Source: Idiomarina sp.
Lineage (GTDB): Bacteria > Pseudomonadota > Gammaproteobacteria > Enterobacterales > Alteromonadaceae
Length of the DNA stretch: 64,000 nucleotides
Reading direction: 5' to 3'
Assembly (NCBI GenBank): GCA_020831965.1
Contig: JAFIFP010000009.1
Span: 496,001-560,000, forward strand
Shown: piece after piece, positions 16,810 to 27,675 of the stretch
Position numbering within the stretch: the first letter of the stretch is position 1
Layout: each line of letters begins with the position of its first letter
Position numbers and translations under genes: made by a program
The notes under the pieces: model-generated
What the model was told of the DNA's origin: nothing
The model's input: only the letters and a program-made list of their open reading frames with translations
The model's database searches: none

Positions 16810-19578
16810 CTAACTGGGCGCGCTGATCTCGCTGCGTTCAAGAAAGCGCACCAGCTCTTCCAAAGGCATGGGTCGAGCGAAATAGAATCCCTGCATTGAG
16901 CTCGCACCCGCACCTTCGACAAAACTTGCCTGCACTTCGGTTTCCACACCTTCCGCAACCACATGAATGCCAAGCTCAGAAGCCATCGCAATAATGCTGC
17001 GAGTAATAGTGCCTCGAATAATAGTCCCGTCTTGCCCGTCAGAAACGATATCACTAATGAAACTGCGGTCAATTTTCAGTTGATCAGCAGGTAAGTTCTT
17101 TAAATAGGACAGACTCGAGAAGCCCGTACCGAAATCATCAATGGACACCCCAATCGACTTTTCCCGTAAGCGTTGTAATACATTAACGGCTTCACCTTGG
17201 TCATCCAGTAGAATGCTCTCCGTCAGCTCTAACCGCAGCCGTTCAGGTGGAAAAGTCGTAAAGTTGAGTATGCGCTCAACCGACTCGACAAAATTTGAAC
17301 GGCGAAAGTGCACCGCTGATAAATTGACGGCCACACTTAAATTTCCAAACCGCGATAACTTTAAGCCATCCATACAGGCACGCTGTAATACCCAATGGCT
17401 AATGGGAATGATCTGCCCGCTATCTTCGGCCAAAGGAATAAATTCAGCAGGCGAGATAAAGTGGCCCGGACTCAATTCCCAGCGCAATAGTGCTTCCACC
17501 CCTACAACAGCCCGACTACCGCAGGCGAAGATAGGTTGGTAATAGAGTTCGAGCGCATCCCGGTCGATGGCATGTTGAAGCTGGTTGCGCAGAGTCACAG
17601 CCTCATGAAAGCGGTGAATAATATCTTTGCTAAACAACTGGAAGTGGTTTCGCCCCAGTCGCTTCGCTTTGTACATGGCCATATCCGCATGCTGAATCAG
17701 CAACTTGGGATCATAAGGGCTTTCGTGAGTCGTGGTCACCCCAATACTCGCGGTTAAATACAGTCGGTAATCATCAATGTGATAGGGTTTGGCAATAGCC
17801 GCGAGGATCGCATCCACTGTAGTGCGTAGCTTCCCATCATCCACTTCGCCTGGCACCACCACAACAAATTCGTCCCCACCGAAGCGCGCTACCAACATGG
17901 GCTCTGGACAACAAGCTTGCAGTCGCTTGGCGGTTTCTTGCAACAGTTTGTCACCAATCACGAGACCAAGGCTGTCGTTCACTGGTTTAAAGCCATCCAA
18001 ATCAATAAACAGCACCGCAAGACGATCATGGCTGCGATGATTCACATGACACCAGTGCGCAAGCTGCTGCTCCAATACCGCACGATTCGCTAAATTTGTG
18101 AGCTCATCCCGAGTTGCTTGATGTCTTAACATGCCGCGCTGACGACGCAAAATCTGACCGTTCTCCATGCTAATCACTAAGAACACTGCCAACAGATAAC
18201 CACCGAGCAGCACAAGCGCATGAAGGTTTGCCATCCGGCGCAGCGGCGTACGATCAGCTAAGTAAATAGACAAGGTTAACTCTGGTGAATAGGGAATCTG
18301 CATGGGCACGTCGTGAAAGAACAAGTTTCCGGGTTGAATTTCGTCGGTCCGGATTACTTCCGTGCTGTCACCACGACTATGCAAAAGCCGATCCCCTACT
18401 AGGGCGTAGGTTCGAAAAGCAGAACTCAACTCTGTCGGGGTCGGGTTCACCAACGCCGCAAAATCAAACACCGTAATCAAATGAGCAAACAAAGCATTAT
18501 CACGATAAATTGGGATTTTCACCAAGATAATCGGGGCGTCGTCTTCAACTATGGCATAGCGCGGTATTAACACGGACCGCTCATTCCCCATCTCGTTGAG
18601 CCATTGCCGAACTTGTGGATCACTTATCACTTGCTCAGCGAACTGCTGCGTGAGGGAACGCGTGCGCTCCCAAGTGAGTTCCCAGTCGGCAGCGAAGTAT
18701 AAGAAGCTCAGTATCTGCGGCTCATCATTTAAGTAATCGGCAACGTCAACTCGCTGAAGTTCTGCTAGGTCTGCTTCAGAAATACTTTCCCAGCGTCCGA
18801 CTAATCGTTCGAGCAGATTAATGTTTTGCTGAGACACTGCCACCCGTTGGCGAGCGGCCTCTTCGTTGAGCGCAATGCCCTGCTTCACAGTGCTATGGGC
18901 TTCATTCAACGAAAGCATAAACCAGATCAGGGTGGGCACTGCCACACTCGCAATCCCAACAGTGATTCCAACTCGACTCGGCAGGCGCTGAAGCTTCTTC
19001 CCGTGCTCGCCAGCAAACCACATTGCGACACCGAGCATGGAGGTGTAAAGCATCGCGATACTCACCACCATCGGGTGAGGACCAAACCACATAAAACTGT
19101 GGTCATGCCATGTAATACCAAGATAGGTCAGCCCGATGAGGACAATCAGTGCGCCACATACCCGCCAAATATACTGACGAATCACTCCACCCACACCCAA
19201 GATAATCACTGAGCCAATAGCAATGTAGAGTATCGCCACAGGCCAATGCATGCTGGTACTAATGAAGCCATCTTGATTGGCCATAATCGCGTCGCCGATG
19301 GTCAGGCTACGATAGAAAGACAAACTGGCAGCAAATACCACTAATCCGCCGGTCAACACCCGCAACCAAGGACTGCCACGCATCACCATGTAGAGCCCGA
19401 GCCCAGTGCATAGACTCGTTAAAGCCGCGGCTGTTGAAATCACACGCATGACCGGCTGTGGCGAACTGATAGCATAATTCAAAATCAATCCGAACAATCC
19501 GATCATAACGCCCGTAAGAAGCACCGTGTAATAGGTAGCTCCTGCGGGAGATGGGTGTGTTTTTAAGTAACGAATCAA
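16810..19578 (-). CDS. Membrane GGDEF-EAL c-di-GMP enzyme
   Basis: Bifunctional-type cyclic-di-GMP protein of about 922 residues. The N-terminal 220 residues hold about seven membrane helices. A periplasmic sensor region of about 200 residues and one more membrane helix follow, then GGDEF (F-G-G-D-E-F at about 566) and EAL (V-E-A-L-L-R-W at about 695) domains. Both active-site motifs look intact, including D-D-F-G-T-G-F-S-S-L. There is no RxxD inhibitory site before GGDEF, so the cyclase side may lack product inhibition. I favour the TTG start at 19578, 7 bp after AGGGAG; the alternative GTG at 19605 has no ribosome-binding site. It lies just downstream of another diguanylate cyclase gene on the same strand. 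Confidence 0.88.
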   Translation of the reverse strand: MIRYLKTHPSPAGATYYTVLLTGVMIGLFGLILNYAISSPQPVMRVISTAAALTSLCTGLGLYMVMRGSPWLRVLTGGLVVFAASLSFYRSLTIGDAIMANQDGFISTSMHWPVAILYIAIGSVIILGVGGVIRQYIWRVCGALIVLIGLTYLGITWHDHSFMWFGPHPMVVSIAMLYTSMLGVAMWFAGEHGKKLQRLPSRVGITVGIASVAVPTLIWFMLSLNEAHSTVKQGIALNEEAARQRVAVSQQNINLLERLVGRWESISEADLAELQRVDVADYLNDEPQILSFLYFAADWELTWERTRSLTQQFAEQVISDPQVRQWLNEMGNERSVLIPRYAIVEDDAPIILVKIPIYRDNALFAHLITVFDFAALVNPTPTELSSAFRTYALVGDRLLHSRGDSTEVIRTDEIQPGNLFFHDVPMQIPYSPELTLSIYLADRTPLRRMANLHALVLLGGYLLAVFLVISMENGQILRRQRGMLRHQATRDELTNLANRAVLEQQLAHWCHVNHRSHDRLAVLFIDLDGFKPVNDSLGLVIGDKLLQETAKRLQACCPEPMLVARFGGDEFVVVVPGEVDDGKLRTTVDAILAAIAKPYHIDDYRLYLTASIGVTTTHESPYDPKLLIQHADMAMYKAKRLGRNHFQLFSKDIIHRFHEAVTLRNQLQHAIDRDALELYYQPIFACGSRAVVGVEALLRWELSPGHFISPAEFIPLAEDSGQIIPISHWVLQRACMDGLKLSRFGNLSVAVNLSAVHFRRSNFVESVERILNFTTFPPERLRLELTESILLDDQGEAVNVLQRLREKSIGVSIDDFGTGFSSLSYLKNLPADQLKIDRSFISDIVSDGQDGTIIRGTITRSIIAMASELGIHVVAEGVETEVQASFVEGAGASSMQGFYFARPMPLEELVRFLERSEISAPS

Positions 19579-19641
19579 CAACTTGCTCCCTAATGGGTAG
19601 GACACTTGAGTCTACGACTTTCGGTCCGAGAGTTCAAAGTC

Positions 19642-21315
19642 TTAGCCTTGCGCCTGATGGGGCATCTCATATAGGTGTAGACGGTTCTTCCCGCTCCGCT
19701 TTGCCTGATACATCGCATCATCAGCTCTATGAATCAATTCACTCAAATTGTCCGTGTGGTCTGGGTAAATCGCGACCCCAACACTCACACCTGTGGTCAC
19801 TTCATGCTCATCCACTTGGACGGGCTGGTTAATCGCTGCAATCAGTTTCTGCGCTACCTCAATAACTTGGGACTCATTCTGAACGGGGCTCAAGGTGATG
19901 ATAAATTCGTCCCCTCCCAGCCGTGCCGCGTAATCCGTGCTGCGTAATGACGCTCGAATGCGCTGCGCCACCTCAACCAAGAGAGCGTCCCCAACCCGAT
20001 GTCCGAAACGATCATTCACGGTTTTTAAATCATCCAAGTCAATGAATAACATGGCGAGCTTGTCGGTAGAGAGTACCCCTCCACGTTGCCGCAAACGGTT
20101 GTCGAGCAAACGTCGCGACGGAAGCTCTGTCAGAGGATCCAATTGCGCTTGTTCGGCCAGCACTTTCGCCCGCTGCAAATCAGACTCCGCCTTTAAGCGC
20201 CCTTGATGCACTAAGCCCACGCGATAACTCATCACCTGTGCGAGGAGTAATACCTCAACCAACACAGCAATCATGCCCACATGCTCAATCCACCACACGC
20301 TCGAGGTGGTAATTTGCGAAGCATTGATAGCAAACATCGCGGGCACCAAGAAAGCCACATTCGCGATCAGGTAAAAGCGCGCCACGCGGTCCCCCTGAAT
20401 AGCCCGCACAATGCCAGCCAAGAAACCGTACAGTGCAAAAACAAACACGCCCTGACGCGCCAGTTCCATCGACCATTCCGGGCGCAGCAGCGCGATGGGC
20501 CAAAACACCACCAGCACAATCATTAACCCACGACCCAGCAGATACAGCCAACGACAGGTATCCGCACGAATATGAAGCAACCGGAACACGAAGAAGAGAT
20601 AGAGCAGATTCGAAATCAGAATGGGAGCGGTAGACCAGTAGTACCAATGCACACCAAAGTAGGAATTCAGTACCAATAGTGCGGCAGAGTTATAGACAAG
20701 GTTACCGACAATAAACCCCGCATAGAGCAAATCCGTGGGCGATTGTCGCCAAAGCCCCATCACGAGATAATAGAAGCCTAGCCCTAAAAATATCCCCAAA
20801 CCGATGAGTACAATCCCGTTGGCCAACTCCACATCCGGCCGATACTGAGCAAGTAGAATCGTCATAGGCTGAGGACTGGCAATAAAGAAGGGGGTATCAA
20901 TGCGGGTAATGACTTGGTAGTGACCCGGCGCTAAATCCAGGTCGACACCATGACGAAGAAACCAGGTTTGGTTTGCCGGATGACTCATGCCCCCTTCAAA
21001 CTCAGCGACTAGCTGTCCGTCGGCATCAAAGATAGCATGATGAAAGTAAGCCATGACCGAGGAATTGGCAAAGTCCAATACCAATGGCTCGTCCCCCTGC
21101 TCAAAACTCAAAGCATGCCAATACTCGCCACCACGCCGATTCGGAGCCGCTACAGGTGTTCTTTCGAGACGCTGCCACGCAGCCGGTTCAGGAGTTAACG
21201 CAGGCGCAGCAAACCACACCGACCCAGCGTCTGGCGACTCATCGTTACCAATAGCCTGAGCGCTAGTCGCAACTAGAAGAAGTAAAGAAATGACAATCGC
21301 GTAGCAATAGCGCAT
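19642..21315 (-). CDS. 7TMR-DISM-type diguanylate cyclase
   Basis: Signalling protein of 557 residues. It has a signal peptide (residues 1-21, ending A-Q-A), then a periplasmic domain of about 150 residues fitting 7TMR-DISMED2. Seven membrane helices follow between about residues 178 and 365, then a short coiled coil and a GGDEF domain with L-G-G-D-E-F at about 466. The inhibitory site R-S-T-D sits five residues before GGDEF, so feedback by c-di-GMP is expected. No EAL domain is present. The arrangement suggests a carbohydrate-type or other periplasmic ligand sensed across the membrane; the ligand is unknown. The GGDEF-EAL gene follows at a short distance, so both may be expressed together. 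Confidence 0.9.
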   Translation of the reverse strand: MRYCYAIVISLLLLVATSAQAIGNDESPDAGSVWFAAPALTPEPAAWQRLERTPVAAPNRRGGEYWHALSFEQGDEPLVLDFANSSVMAYFHHAIFDADGQLVAEFEGGMSHPANQTWFLRHGVDLDLAPGHYQVITRIDTPFFIASPQPMTILLAQYRPDVELANGIVLIGLGIFLGLGFYYLVMGLWRQSPTDLLYAGFIVGNLVYNSAALLVLNSYFGVHWYYWSTAPILISNLLYLFFVFRLLHIRADTCRWLYLLGRGLMIVLVVFWPIALLRPEWSMELARQGVFVFALYGFLAGIVRAIQGDRVARFYLIANVAFLVPAMFAINASQITTSSVWWIEHVGMIAVLVEVLLLAQVMSYRVGLVHQGRLKAESDLQRAKVLAEQAQLDPLTELPSRRLLDNRLRQRGGVLSTDKLAMLFIDLDDLKTVNDRFGHRVGDALLVEVAQRIRASLRSTDYAARLGGDEFIITLSPVQNESQVIEVAQKLIAAINQPVQVDEHEVTTGVSVGVAIYPDHTDNLSELIHRADDAMYQAKRSGKNRLHLYEMPHQAQG

Positions 21316-21460
21316 GACGTGAGTTCAGTACTTAATTTTTGCCACTATACGTCAGCATTCCGCCACGCCGCAACCTTCATCCCCCATACCGAACCAATCA
21401 AAACAGCGCAGTTGAATGACCTCATCCACCCCGCCATTGCGATCATCATAGATCCCGAAA

Positions 21461-21630
21461 CGACATGCAGTGCATGAAAGTGCGGTACGGCGTTGAATTG
21501 AAAATCGAGCGGCGGCATGCGGTGCATGCCCTACGCAAAACCACAAACACCGCGGTAGGTGATGCACCGCATCACGCACAGCCAAACCCGAATTCAACGC
21601 CGATCATGCATTTCCGATGCACTGCATCGC
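21461..21630. repeat. Large imperfect inverted-repeat element with four short palindromes
   Basis: Two arms of about 75-80 bp (21461-21535 and about 21552-21630) are inverted copies of each other, with roughly three quarters of positions alike by eye and a 16-bp spacer. The best part is a 12-bp perfect inverted repeat, CGGCGTTGAATT at 21488 and AATTCAACGCCG at 21591. Each arm contains two short dyads of the type GATGCA-n-TGCATC: 21463, 21513, 21561 and 21616. The RNA could fold into one long hairpin. It lies between the lpdA terminator and the cyclase gene start, within a 383-bp stretch that has no credible gene. It resembles a REP/BIME or small MITE-like element; no transposase is nearby. 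Confidence 0.7.
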
Positions 21631-21658
21631 GCACACCAAAACCAAAAACGCCAAACAC

Positions 21659-21685
21659 AAAAAAACCCGCCGCAGCGGGTTTTTC
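21659..21685 (-). terminator. Rho-independent terminator of lpdA
   Basis: On the minus strand, ACCCGC-TGCG-GCGGGT forms a GC-rich stem with a 4-base loop, with A residues before it and a run of seven T after it. It starts 14 bp after the lpdA stop codon. It closes the pdhR-aceEF-lpd transcription unit. Confidence 0.92.
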
Positions 21686-21698
21686 AGTAGAGCAGAAA

Positions 21699-23123
21699 TT
21701 ACTTCTTCTTCGCCTTTTTGTTCGGCAAATCAGTAATCGAGCCCTCGTAGATTTCAGCAGCCAAGCCCACCGACTCATGCAAGGTTGGGTGAGCGTGAAC
21801 CGTCAGCGCGATATCTTCCGCGTCACTACCCATCTCGATAGCCAAGCAGACTTCGCCCAACAATTCACCCGCATGTGAACCCACCATAGCACCACCAATA
21901 ATGCGATGGCTGTCCTTGTCGAAGATAAGCTTCGTCAGACCGTCAGTTGCGCCCGAGGCAATGGCACGACCCGAAGCAGACCATGGGAAAGTGACCGCTT
22001 CATAGTTCAGGCCTTGCTCTTTCGCTTCTTTCTCAGTGACACCCGCCCAAGCAACTTCCGGATCAGTGTATGCAATGGAAGGAATGACTTTCGGGTCGAA
22101 GAAGTGCTTCTTGCCAGAGATAACTTCCGCAGCCACATGACCTTCATGCACCGCTTTGTGCGCCAGCATCGGTTGACCAATGATGTCACCAATCGCGAAG
22201 ATATGGTTCACATTGGTACGCAATTGCTTGTCGACTTCAATGAAACCGCGGTCCGTCACATTCACGCCCGCTTTCTCAGCGCCCAACTTCTTACCGTTTG
22301 GTGTGCGGCCTACAGCAACCAACACCGCGTCATATTTAACCGGTTTCTCAGGCGCATTTTTACCTTCGAAAGTCACATGAATGCCATCTTTCTTGGCTTC
22401 AACTTTAGTGACTTTGGTTTCCAGCATGATGTTGTCGAACTTCTTCGACATGGCTTTGGTGAAGACCTTAATTAAGTCTTTGTCCGCAGCTGGAATCAGT
22501 TGGTCCATGAACTCAACAACGTCAAGGTTAGAGCCTAATGCTTTGTAGACACAGCCCATTTCCAAACCGATGATACCACCACCAAGAATCAACATTTTCT
22601 TCGGCACGAATGGCAGTTCGAGTGCGTCTGTTGAGTCCCAGATCCGCTCGTCATCATGTGGAATGAACGGCAATTCCACCGGCTGAGACCCTGCCGCGAT
22701 AATGGCATGCTCAAATTTAATTGTGGTTTCTTTGTCGCCTGAAACTTTTAGTTCATTAGCGCCAGTGAACTCACCTTTACCCGTAACCACTTGGACTTTA
22801 CGCATTTTCGACATTTGTGAAAGGCCACCGGTCAGCTGGCCGATAACCTTGTCTTTGTGCTCACGGATTTTGTCGAGGTCGATCTTCGGCTTGCCAAAGT
22901 CAACGCCTGCATCACCCAAGTGAGCCGCATCGTCAATGTGCTTTGCCAAGTGCAACAAGGCTTTCGAAGGGATACACCCGACGTTCAGACACACACCGCC
23001 GAGGGTGCTGTAGCGTTCAACAAGAACGACATCCAGACCTAAATCAGCAGCACGGAATGCAGCAGAATAGCCTCCTGGCCCTGCACCCAATACAACAACC
23101 TGTGTTTTAACTTCGTTGCTCAT
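21699..23123 (-). CDS. lpdA: Dihydrolipoamide dehydrogenase (E3)
   Basis: FAD enzyme of 474 residues that reoxidises dihydrolipoamide of the pyruvate and 2-oxoglutarate dehydrogenase complexes using NAD+. The FAD-binding G-A-G-P-G-G-Y is at residues 13-19. The redox-active disulfide is C45/C50 in G-G-V-C-L-N-V-G-C. The C-terminal dimer domain with H-A-H-P-T-L-H-E provides the catalytic His-Glu pair. The ATG at 23123 has AGGGG upstream. It is the last gene after pdhR-aceE-aceF, separated from aceF by 124 bp that contain a strong hairpin, so it may be expressed partly on its own, as in E. coli. Confidence 0.97.
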   Translation of the reverse strand: MSNEVKTQVVVLGAGPGGYSAAFRAADLGLDVVLVERYSTLGGVCLNVGCIPSKALLHLAKHIDDAAHLGDAGVDFGKPKIDLDKIREHKDKVIGQLTGGLSQMSKMRKVQVVTGKGEFTGANELKVSGDKETTIKFEHAIIAAGSQPVELPFIPHDDERIWDSTDALELPFVPKKMLILGGGIIGLEMGCVYKALGSNLDVVEFMDQLIPAADKDLIKVFTKAMSKKFDNIMLETKVTKVEAKKDGIHVTFEGKNAPEKPVKYDAVLVAVGRTPNGKKLGAEKAGVNVTDRGFIEVDKQLRTNVNHIFAIGDIIGQPMLAHKAVHEGHVAAEVISGKKHFFDPKVIPSIAYTDPEVAWAGVTEKEAKEQGLNYEAVTFPWSASGRAIASGATDGLTKLIFDKDSHRIIGGAMVGSHAGELLGEVCLAIEMGSDAEDIALTVHAHPTLHESVGLAAEIYEGSITDLPNKKAKKK

Positions 23124-23215
23124 GATGACCCCTATCGTTTAATTCAATGTCTGGCCGTTACGTCGGAACGCCCCATCCCAAAATTCTGGGCGCTATTGTA
23201 ACGGGAAATTGCGCA

Positions 23216-23239
23216 AACGTCTGCCTTTTGGCAGACGTT
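23216..23239. terminator. Hairpin between aceF and lpdA
   Basis: A perfect 10-bp stem, AACGTCTGCC pairing with GGCAGACGTT, has a 4-base loop and lies 9 bp after the aceF stop. The U tract on the minus strand is short (TTTGCG). It is better seen as an attenuator or an mRNA-stabilising structure than a complete terminator. Confidence 0.55.
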
Positions 23240-23247
23240 CACCGCTC

Positions 23248-24957
23248 TTACAGAATGATTTTTCGGATATCTGACAGTACGGAACTCAAATAGACTGAGA
23301 AGCGCGCTGCCGCTGCCCCATCAATGACGCGATGGTCGTATGACAAACTGAGTGGCAGCATGAGTCGTGCTTCAAACTCTTTGCCATTCCATACAGGCTT
23401 CATATCACTCTTCGAAACACCCAAAATAGCCACTTCGGGTGCATTTACGATCGGCGTAAAGGCCGTTCCGCCAATGCCGCCCAAGCTTGAGATTGAGAAA
23501 CAACCACCTTGCATATCGGCCGCTTTCAACTTGCCATCCCGAGCACGCAGACTGACGTCGGTCAGTTCCCGTGATAACTCGACAATACCTTTCTTGTCCA
23601 CATCACGAATCACCGGCACGACCAAGCCATTCGGAGTGTCCACGGCAATCCCAATATTGACGTATTTCTTCATGATCAGATGCTCGCCGTCTTCGGCTAG
23701 CGATGAATTGAAGACTGGGAATTCCCGTAACGCCTTGGCAGCCGCCTTCATGATAAACACGAGTGGCGTAAACTTCACATCGGCTTTTTGCTTCGCCAAC
23801 TGTTCATTCTCAGCCTTACGGAAGGCTTCGAGTTCCGTAATGTCTGCTTCGTCAAACTGTGTCACATGGGGGATGGTAACCCAATTGCGATGAAGATTCG
23901 GGCCCGAGATCCGTTGAATACGGGTGAGTTCAACTTCTTCGATCTCGCCAAACTTGCTGAAATCTACTTTCGGCTGAGCAATCACCTGTAAGCCACCTTG
24001 ACCACCGGTGGCAGCCGCGGCAGATGCTTTCGGCCGCGATAGTTCATACTTCACATAGGACTGCACATCTTCTTTCAGAATCCGATTTTTCGGCCCCGAT
24101 CCATTCACTTTCGTGAGGTCGACGCCAAACTCACGAGCCAGTCTGCGCACCGCAGGCGACGCATGAGGAATCGAGTCGCTTTGACCTTTACGCCCCAGCG
24201 GATGATCAGGCACTGGCGGTTCACGCCGCTCTGATTCACGTCCACTGTCCTGATTGGTGCTGGCTTGGCTGTCAGTGACGTTGCTCTCACTAGCCGCAGA
24301 AGCTTGCGTTTCAGTTTCCGTATCATCGTCTGCGTCGTCGCCAGCTACTTCCAGTTCGATAACTAATGAGCCTTGGCTCACCTTATCGCCCACTTTGACC
24401 TTCACGCTCTTCACAGTACCGGCCTGTGGACTCGGCACGTCCATGGTGGCTTTGTCAGTTTCCAGAGTGATTAAACCGTCTTCAGCAGCAATGCTATCGC
24501 CTTCACTGATCAAGACTTCAATCACTTCAACTTCACCGTCTTCACCAATATCTGGGACGGACACTTCAATGACTTGCGAGCTAGCACTTTTCTTTGCCGG
24601 CTTTTTCTCTGGCTGAGCTTCTGCTTTCGTTTCTTCCTTCGCGCTCGCAGGCTCTTCTTTCGCTTCGGCCTTCGGTGCTTCCTTCGCTTCGTCGGAAGAC
24701 TCTTTCGCAGCGTCGCCACTGCTCGCTTCAATCAACGCTAACAAGTCACCTTCACTAATTTTGTCGCCCACTTTCACTTTCAACGACTTCACGACACCGT
24801 CAAATGGCACAGGAATATCCATTGAGGCCTTATCGCTCTCGACGGTGACTAGCGAATCTTCTGCGCTTACTTGATCGCCTTCACTCACTAAGATTTCGAT
24901 AACTTCAACGCCTTCCCCACCCACGTCGGGAACAAGTACTTCTTTTGCATCTGCCAT
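23248..24957 (-). CDS. aceF: Pyruvate dehydrogenase E2, dihydrolipoamide acetyltransferase
   Basis: Core of the pyruvate dehydrogenase complex, 569 residues; it moves the acetyl group from lipoamide to CoA. Two lipoyl domains are visible, with lipoyl lysines at K43 (E-S-D-K-A) and K169 (E-T-D-K-A). They are joined by an Ala/Lys/Glu-rich linker at 85-125 and followed by a second, acidic linker. The E1/E3-binding domain lies at about 264-300. The catalytic domain ends with Y-D-H-R-V-I-D-G, with the active His at about 542. E. coli has three lipoyl domains. The start at 24957 has AAGGAG upstream, and the gene follows aceE by 10 bp. Confidence 0.97.
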   Translation of the reverse strand: MADAKEVLVPDVGGEGVEVIEILVSEGDQVSAEDSLVTVESDKASMDIPVPFDGVVKSLKVKVGDKISEGDLLALIEASSGDAAKESSDEAKEAPKAEAKEEPASAKEETKAEAQPEKKPAKKSASSQVIEVSVPDIGEDGEVEVIEVLISEGDSIAAEDGLITLETDKATMDVPSPQAGTVKSVKVKVGDKVSQGSLVIELEVAGDDADDDTETETQASAASESNVTDSQASTNQDSGRESERREPPVPDHPLGRKGQSDSIPHASPAVRRLAREFGVDLTKVNGSGPKNRILKEDVQSYVKYELSRPKASAAAATGGQGGLQVIAQPKVDFSKFGEIEEVELTRIQRISGPNLHRNWVTIPHVTQFDEADITELEAFRKAENEQLAKQKADVKFTPLVFIMKAAAKALREFPVFNSSLAEDGEHLIMKKYVNIGIAVDTPNGLVVPVIRDVDKKGIVELSRELTDVSLRARDGKLKAADMQGGCFSISSLGGIGGTAFTPIVNAPEVAILGVSKSDMKPVWNGKEFEARLMLPLSLSYDHRVIDGAAAARFSVYLSSVLSDIRKIIL

Positions 24958-24967
24958 GATCTGCTCC

Positions 24968-27634
24968 TTATGCGTAGAGTGGGTTGAGTTTGTCGACGTC
25001 GATGCCAAAGTCTTTAATGGCTTGCGTCACAACTTTCTTGTCGATATCGCCCGCTTTCGCCAACTCAGCAAGTGCAGCCAAAGCGATATACTCGGCATTC
25101 ACCTCAAAGTGACGACGCAACTTCTCGCGGCTGTCCGAGCGGCCAAAGCCGTCTGTACCAAGCACACGGAATGGCGCAGGTACCCAGGCACGAACTTGAT
25201 CAGCATAGAGCTTCATATAGTCCGTTGCAGCTATCACTGGCGCCTTCGAACCTTCTAGCACGCTCGTAATATAGGCCTTCTTCTCTTTCTTGGTTGGATT
25301 GAGCATGTTGTAACGCTCTACATCCAAACCATCGCGTGCCAGTTCGTTAAACGAAGTTGCACTGTATACCGTTGAGCTCACGCCATACTTGTCTTTCAGT
25401 AGCTCAGCGGCAGCGCGAACTTGCTGCAGAATCGTGCCTGAACCTAACAAGCGGACTTCAGCTTTTGCCTTGGTCGCCTTCACTTCGTCTAGCTTATAAA
25501 TACCTTTTAGGATGCCTTCTTCCACACCTTCGGGTATTTCTGGCTGCTTGTAGTTTTCGTTCATGACCGTGATGTAATAGAACACATTCTCTTGCTCACC
25601 AAACATCCGGCGCATGCCGTCCTGCACAATAACGGCAACCTCGTAACCATAGGTTGGATCATAGGTCACACAGTTTGGCACGGTGCCAAAGTGCAGGTGA
25701 CTATGACCGTCTTGGTGCTGCAGTCCTTCACCATTCAGCGTGGTGCGACCGGCAGTTCCACCAATCAAGAAACCACGGGCTTGGCTGTCGCCTGCTGCCC
25801 ACACTAAATCACCGACCCGTTGGAAACCAAACATGGAGTAGTAGATGTAGACCGGGATCATCGGCTCGTTATTCGTCGAGTAACTTGTACCCGCCGCAAC
25901 CCAAGACGCCATCGCACCGAGTTCGTTAATCCCTTCCTGTAACACCTGACCTTTGGTGTCTTCACGATAGTAAGCCACTTGATCGGCGTCTTGCGGGGTG
26001 TACTTCTGCCCTTGGCTTGAATAGATACCTACTTGCCGGAACAAGCCTTCCATCCCGAAGGTACGTGCTTCGTCGGGAATAATAGGAACAACGCGCTGGC
26101 CAATCTTTTTGTCTTTCAGCATGGCGGTCAGCACTCGCACGAAAGCCATGGTTGTGGAGATTTCACGATCTCCCGAGCCTTTTAACACGGCTTCAAAGGC
26201 TTTCAACGAAGGTACGTCGAGCTCTTTGTCCGTTTCAGGAAGACGCACTGGCATAAAGCCACCAAGCTTCTCGCGGCGCTCGCGCAGATATTTCGCTTCT
26301 TCGCTGTCCTCTGGGAAGCGGAAGTATGGGATATCTTCCAACTCACTGTCTTTCACTGGAATATTGAAACGGTCACGGAAATGCTTAATAGCTTCCACGT
26401 CCATTTTCTTCACCTGGTGAGCCACGTTCTTCCCTTCGCCCGCCGAGCCCATGCCATAACCTTTTACGGTTTTCGCCAGGATCACCTGAGGACGACCTTT
26501 GGTATTTACCGCTTTATGGTATGCCGCGTAAACTTTCACCGGATCGTGACCACCCCGATTCAGGCGCCAGATATCTTCATCTGATAAGTTCGCAACCATA
26601 GCTTTGGTTTCTTCAGTTTTGCCGAAGAAATGCTCGCGGGTATACGCACCACCTTTCGCTTTGTAGTTTTGGTATTCGCCGTCCACGCTCGTTTGCATGA
26701 TTTCGGCTAACTTGCCTTCAGTGTCACGGTACAACAGTGGATCCCAGTAGCGACCCCAAATAACCTTGATCACTTCCCAGCCTGCGCCACGGAAAGTACC
26801 TTCAAGTTCTTGAATAATCTTGCCGTTCCCACGCACCGGACCGTCAAGCCGCTGCAGGTTACAGTTCACCACGAAGGTTAAGTTGTCGAGGCCTTCACGC
26901 GTGGCAAGACCGATGGCGCCTAAGCTCTCTGGCTCATCCACTTCGCCGTCACCCAAGAAGCAGTACACCCGCTGCTTGGAGCAGTCTTTAATGCCACGGT
27001 CGGTTAAGTACTTGAGGAAACGCGCCGCATAAATTGCCTGCATAGGTCCCAAGCCCATTGAGACCGTAGGGAACTGCCAGAAGTCTGGCATTAGCTTCGG
27101 ATGCGGGTAACTCGACAAACCATCACCGTCTACTTCCTGACGGAATTTATCGAGCTGTTCTTCAGTCACGCGGCCCTCGAGGAACGCACGCGCATAAATA
27201 CCGGGTGATACGTGACCCTGGATAAAGAGGAAATCGCCACCGTCTTCGCCCGGAGCACGGAAGAAGTGATTAAAGCCCACGTCGTACAGCATGGCCGACG
27301 AGGCGAAGCTGGAAATATGGCCGCCGAGCTCAAGCTCTTTCTTCGAGGCACGCAATACCATCGCCAATGCATTCCAACGAATCGCAGCGCGAATCCGTGC
27401 TTCCAGGGTGTGGTCACCCGGCATCACTGGCTCTTGGCTCACAGGAATAGTATTTAAATAGGCGGTGGTCGGCTGATAAGGCAGATACGCACCACTGCGG
27501 CGCGCCTTGTCGACCAATTGCTCAAGAATAAAATGCGCACGCTCTGGACCTTCAGCGTCGAGCACGGCTTCTAGTGATTCGACCCACTCAAGCGTTTCTT
27601 GGGGATCAATATCGTGACGATCATGTTCTGCCAT
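24968..27634 (-). CDS. aceE: Pyruvate dehydrogenase E1 component (homodimeric)
   Basis: Thiamine-diphosphate enzyme that decarboxylates pyruvate and acetylates the lipoyl group of AceF. The start at 27634 (M-A-E-H-D-R-H-D) follows AAAGGA and gives 888 residues, almost the same as E. coli AceE. The ThDP/Mg segment [10 protein letters not shown] lies about 235 residues in, followed by N-C-N-L-Q-R-L-D-G. The central [18 protein letters not shown] block is typical of homodimeric E1. The gene is 41 bp downstream of pdhR and should be under its control. Confidence 0.98.
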   Translation of the reverse strand: MAEHDRHDIDPQETLEWVESLEAVLDAEGPERAHFILEQLVDKARRSGAYLPYQPTTAYLNTIPVSQEPVMPGDHTLEARIRAAIRWNALAMVLRASKKELELGGHISSFASSAMLYDVGFNHFFRAPGEDGGDFLFIQGHVSPGIYARAFLEGRVTEEQLDKFRQEVDGDGLSSYPHPKLMPDFWQFPTVSMGLGPMQAIYAARFLKYLTDRGIKDCSKQRVYCFLGDGEVDEPESLGAIGLATREGLDNLTFVVNCNLQRLDGPVRGNGKIIQELEGTFRGAGWEVIKVIWGRYWDPLLYRDTEGKLAEIMQTSVDGEYQNYKAKGGAYTREHFFGKTEETKAMVANLSDEDIWRLNRGGHDPVKVYAAYHKAVNTKGRPQVILAKTVKGYGMGSAGEGKNVAHQVKKMDVEAIKHFRDRFNIPVKDSELEDIPYFRFPEDSEEAKYLRERREKLGGFMPVRLPETDKELDVPSLKAFEAVLKGSGDREISTTMAFVRVLTAMLKDKKIGQRVVPIIPDEARTFGMEGLFRQVGIYSSQGQKYTPQDADQVAYYREDTKGQVLQEGINELGAMASWVAAGTSYSTNNEPMIPVYIYYSMFGFQRVGDLVWAAGDSQARGFLIGGTAGRTTLNGEGLQHQDGHSHLHFGTVPNCVTYDPTYGYEVAVIVQDGMRRMFGEQENVFYYITVMNENYKQPEIPEGVEEGILKGIYKLDEVKATKAKAEVRLLGSGTILQQVRAAAELLKDKYGVSSTVYSATSFNELARDGLDVERYNMLNPTKKEKKAYITSVLEGSKAPVIAATDYMKLYADQVRAWVPAPFRVLGTDGFGRSDSREKLRRHFEVNAEYIALAALAELAKAGDIDKKVVTQAIKDFGIDVDKLNPLYA

Positions 27635-27675
27635 AATGGTTCCTTTCACTTCCAATTCTGTTCTACCCAAGGAGA

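Noticed and set aside
16707-17072. N-terminal extension of ribA (membrane-like, 122 codons)
   Set aside because: It overlaps the GGDEF-EAL gene in another frame, and RibA homologues begin near 16706.
21461-21630. CRISPR-like repeat array
   Set aside because: Only four short dyads in inverted pairs at unequal spacing, with no constant direct repeat-spacer pattern and no cas genes.
21352-21878. Several short overlapping frames on both strands in the repeat region
   Set aside because: They follow the palindromic repeats or the antisense of lpdA, have no ribosome-binding sites and no protein-like composition.
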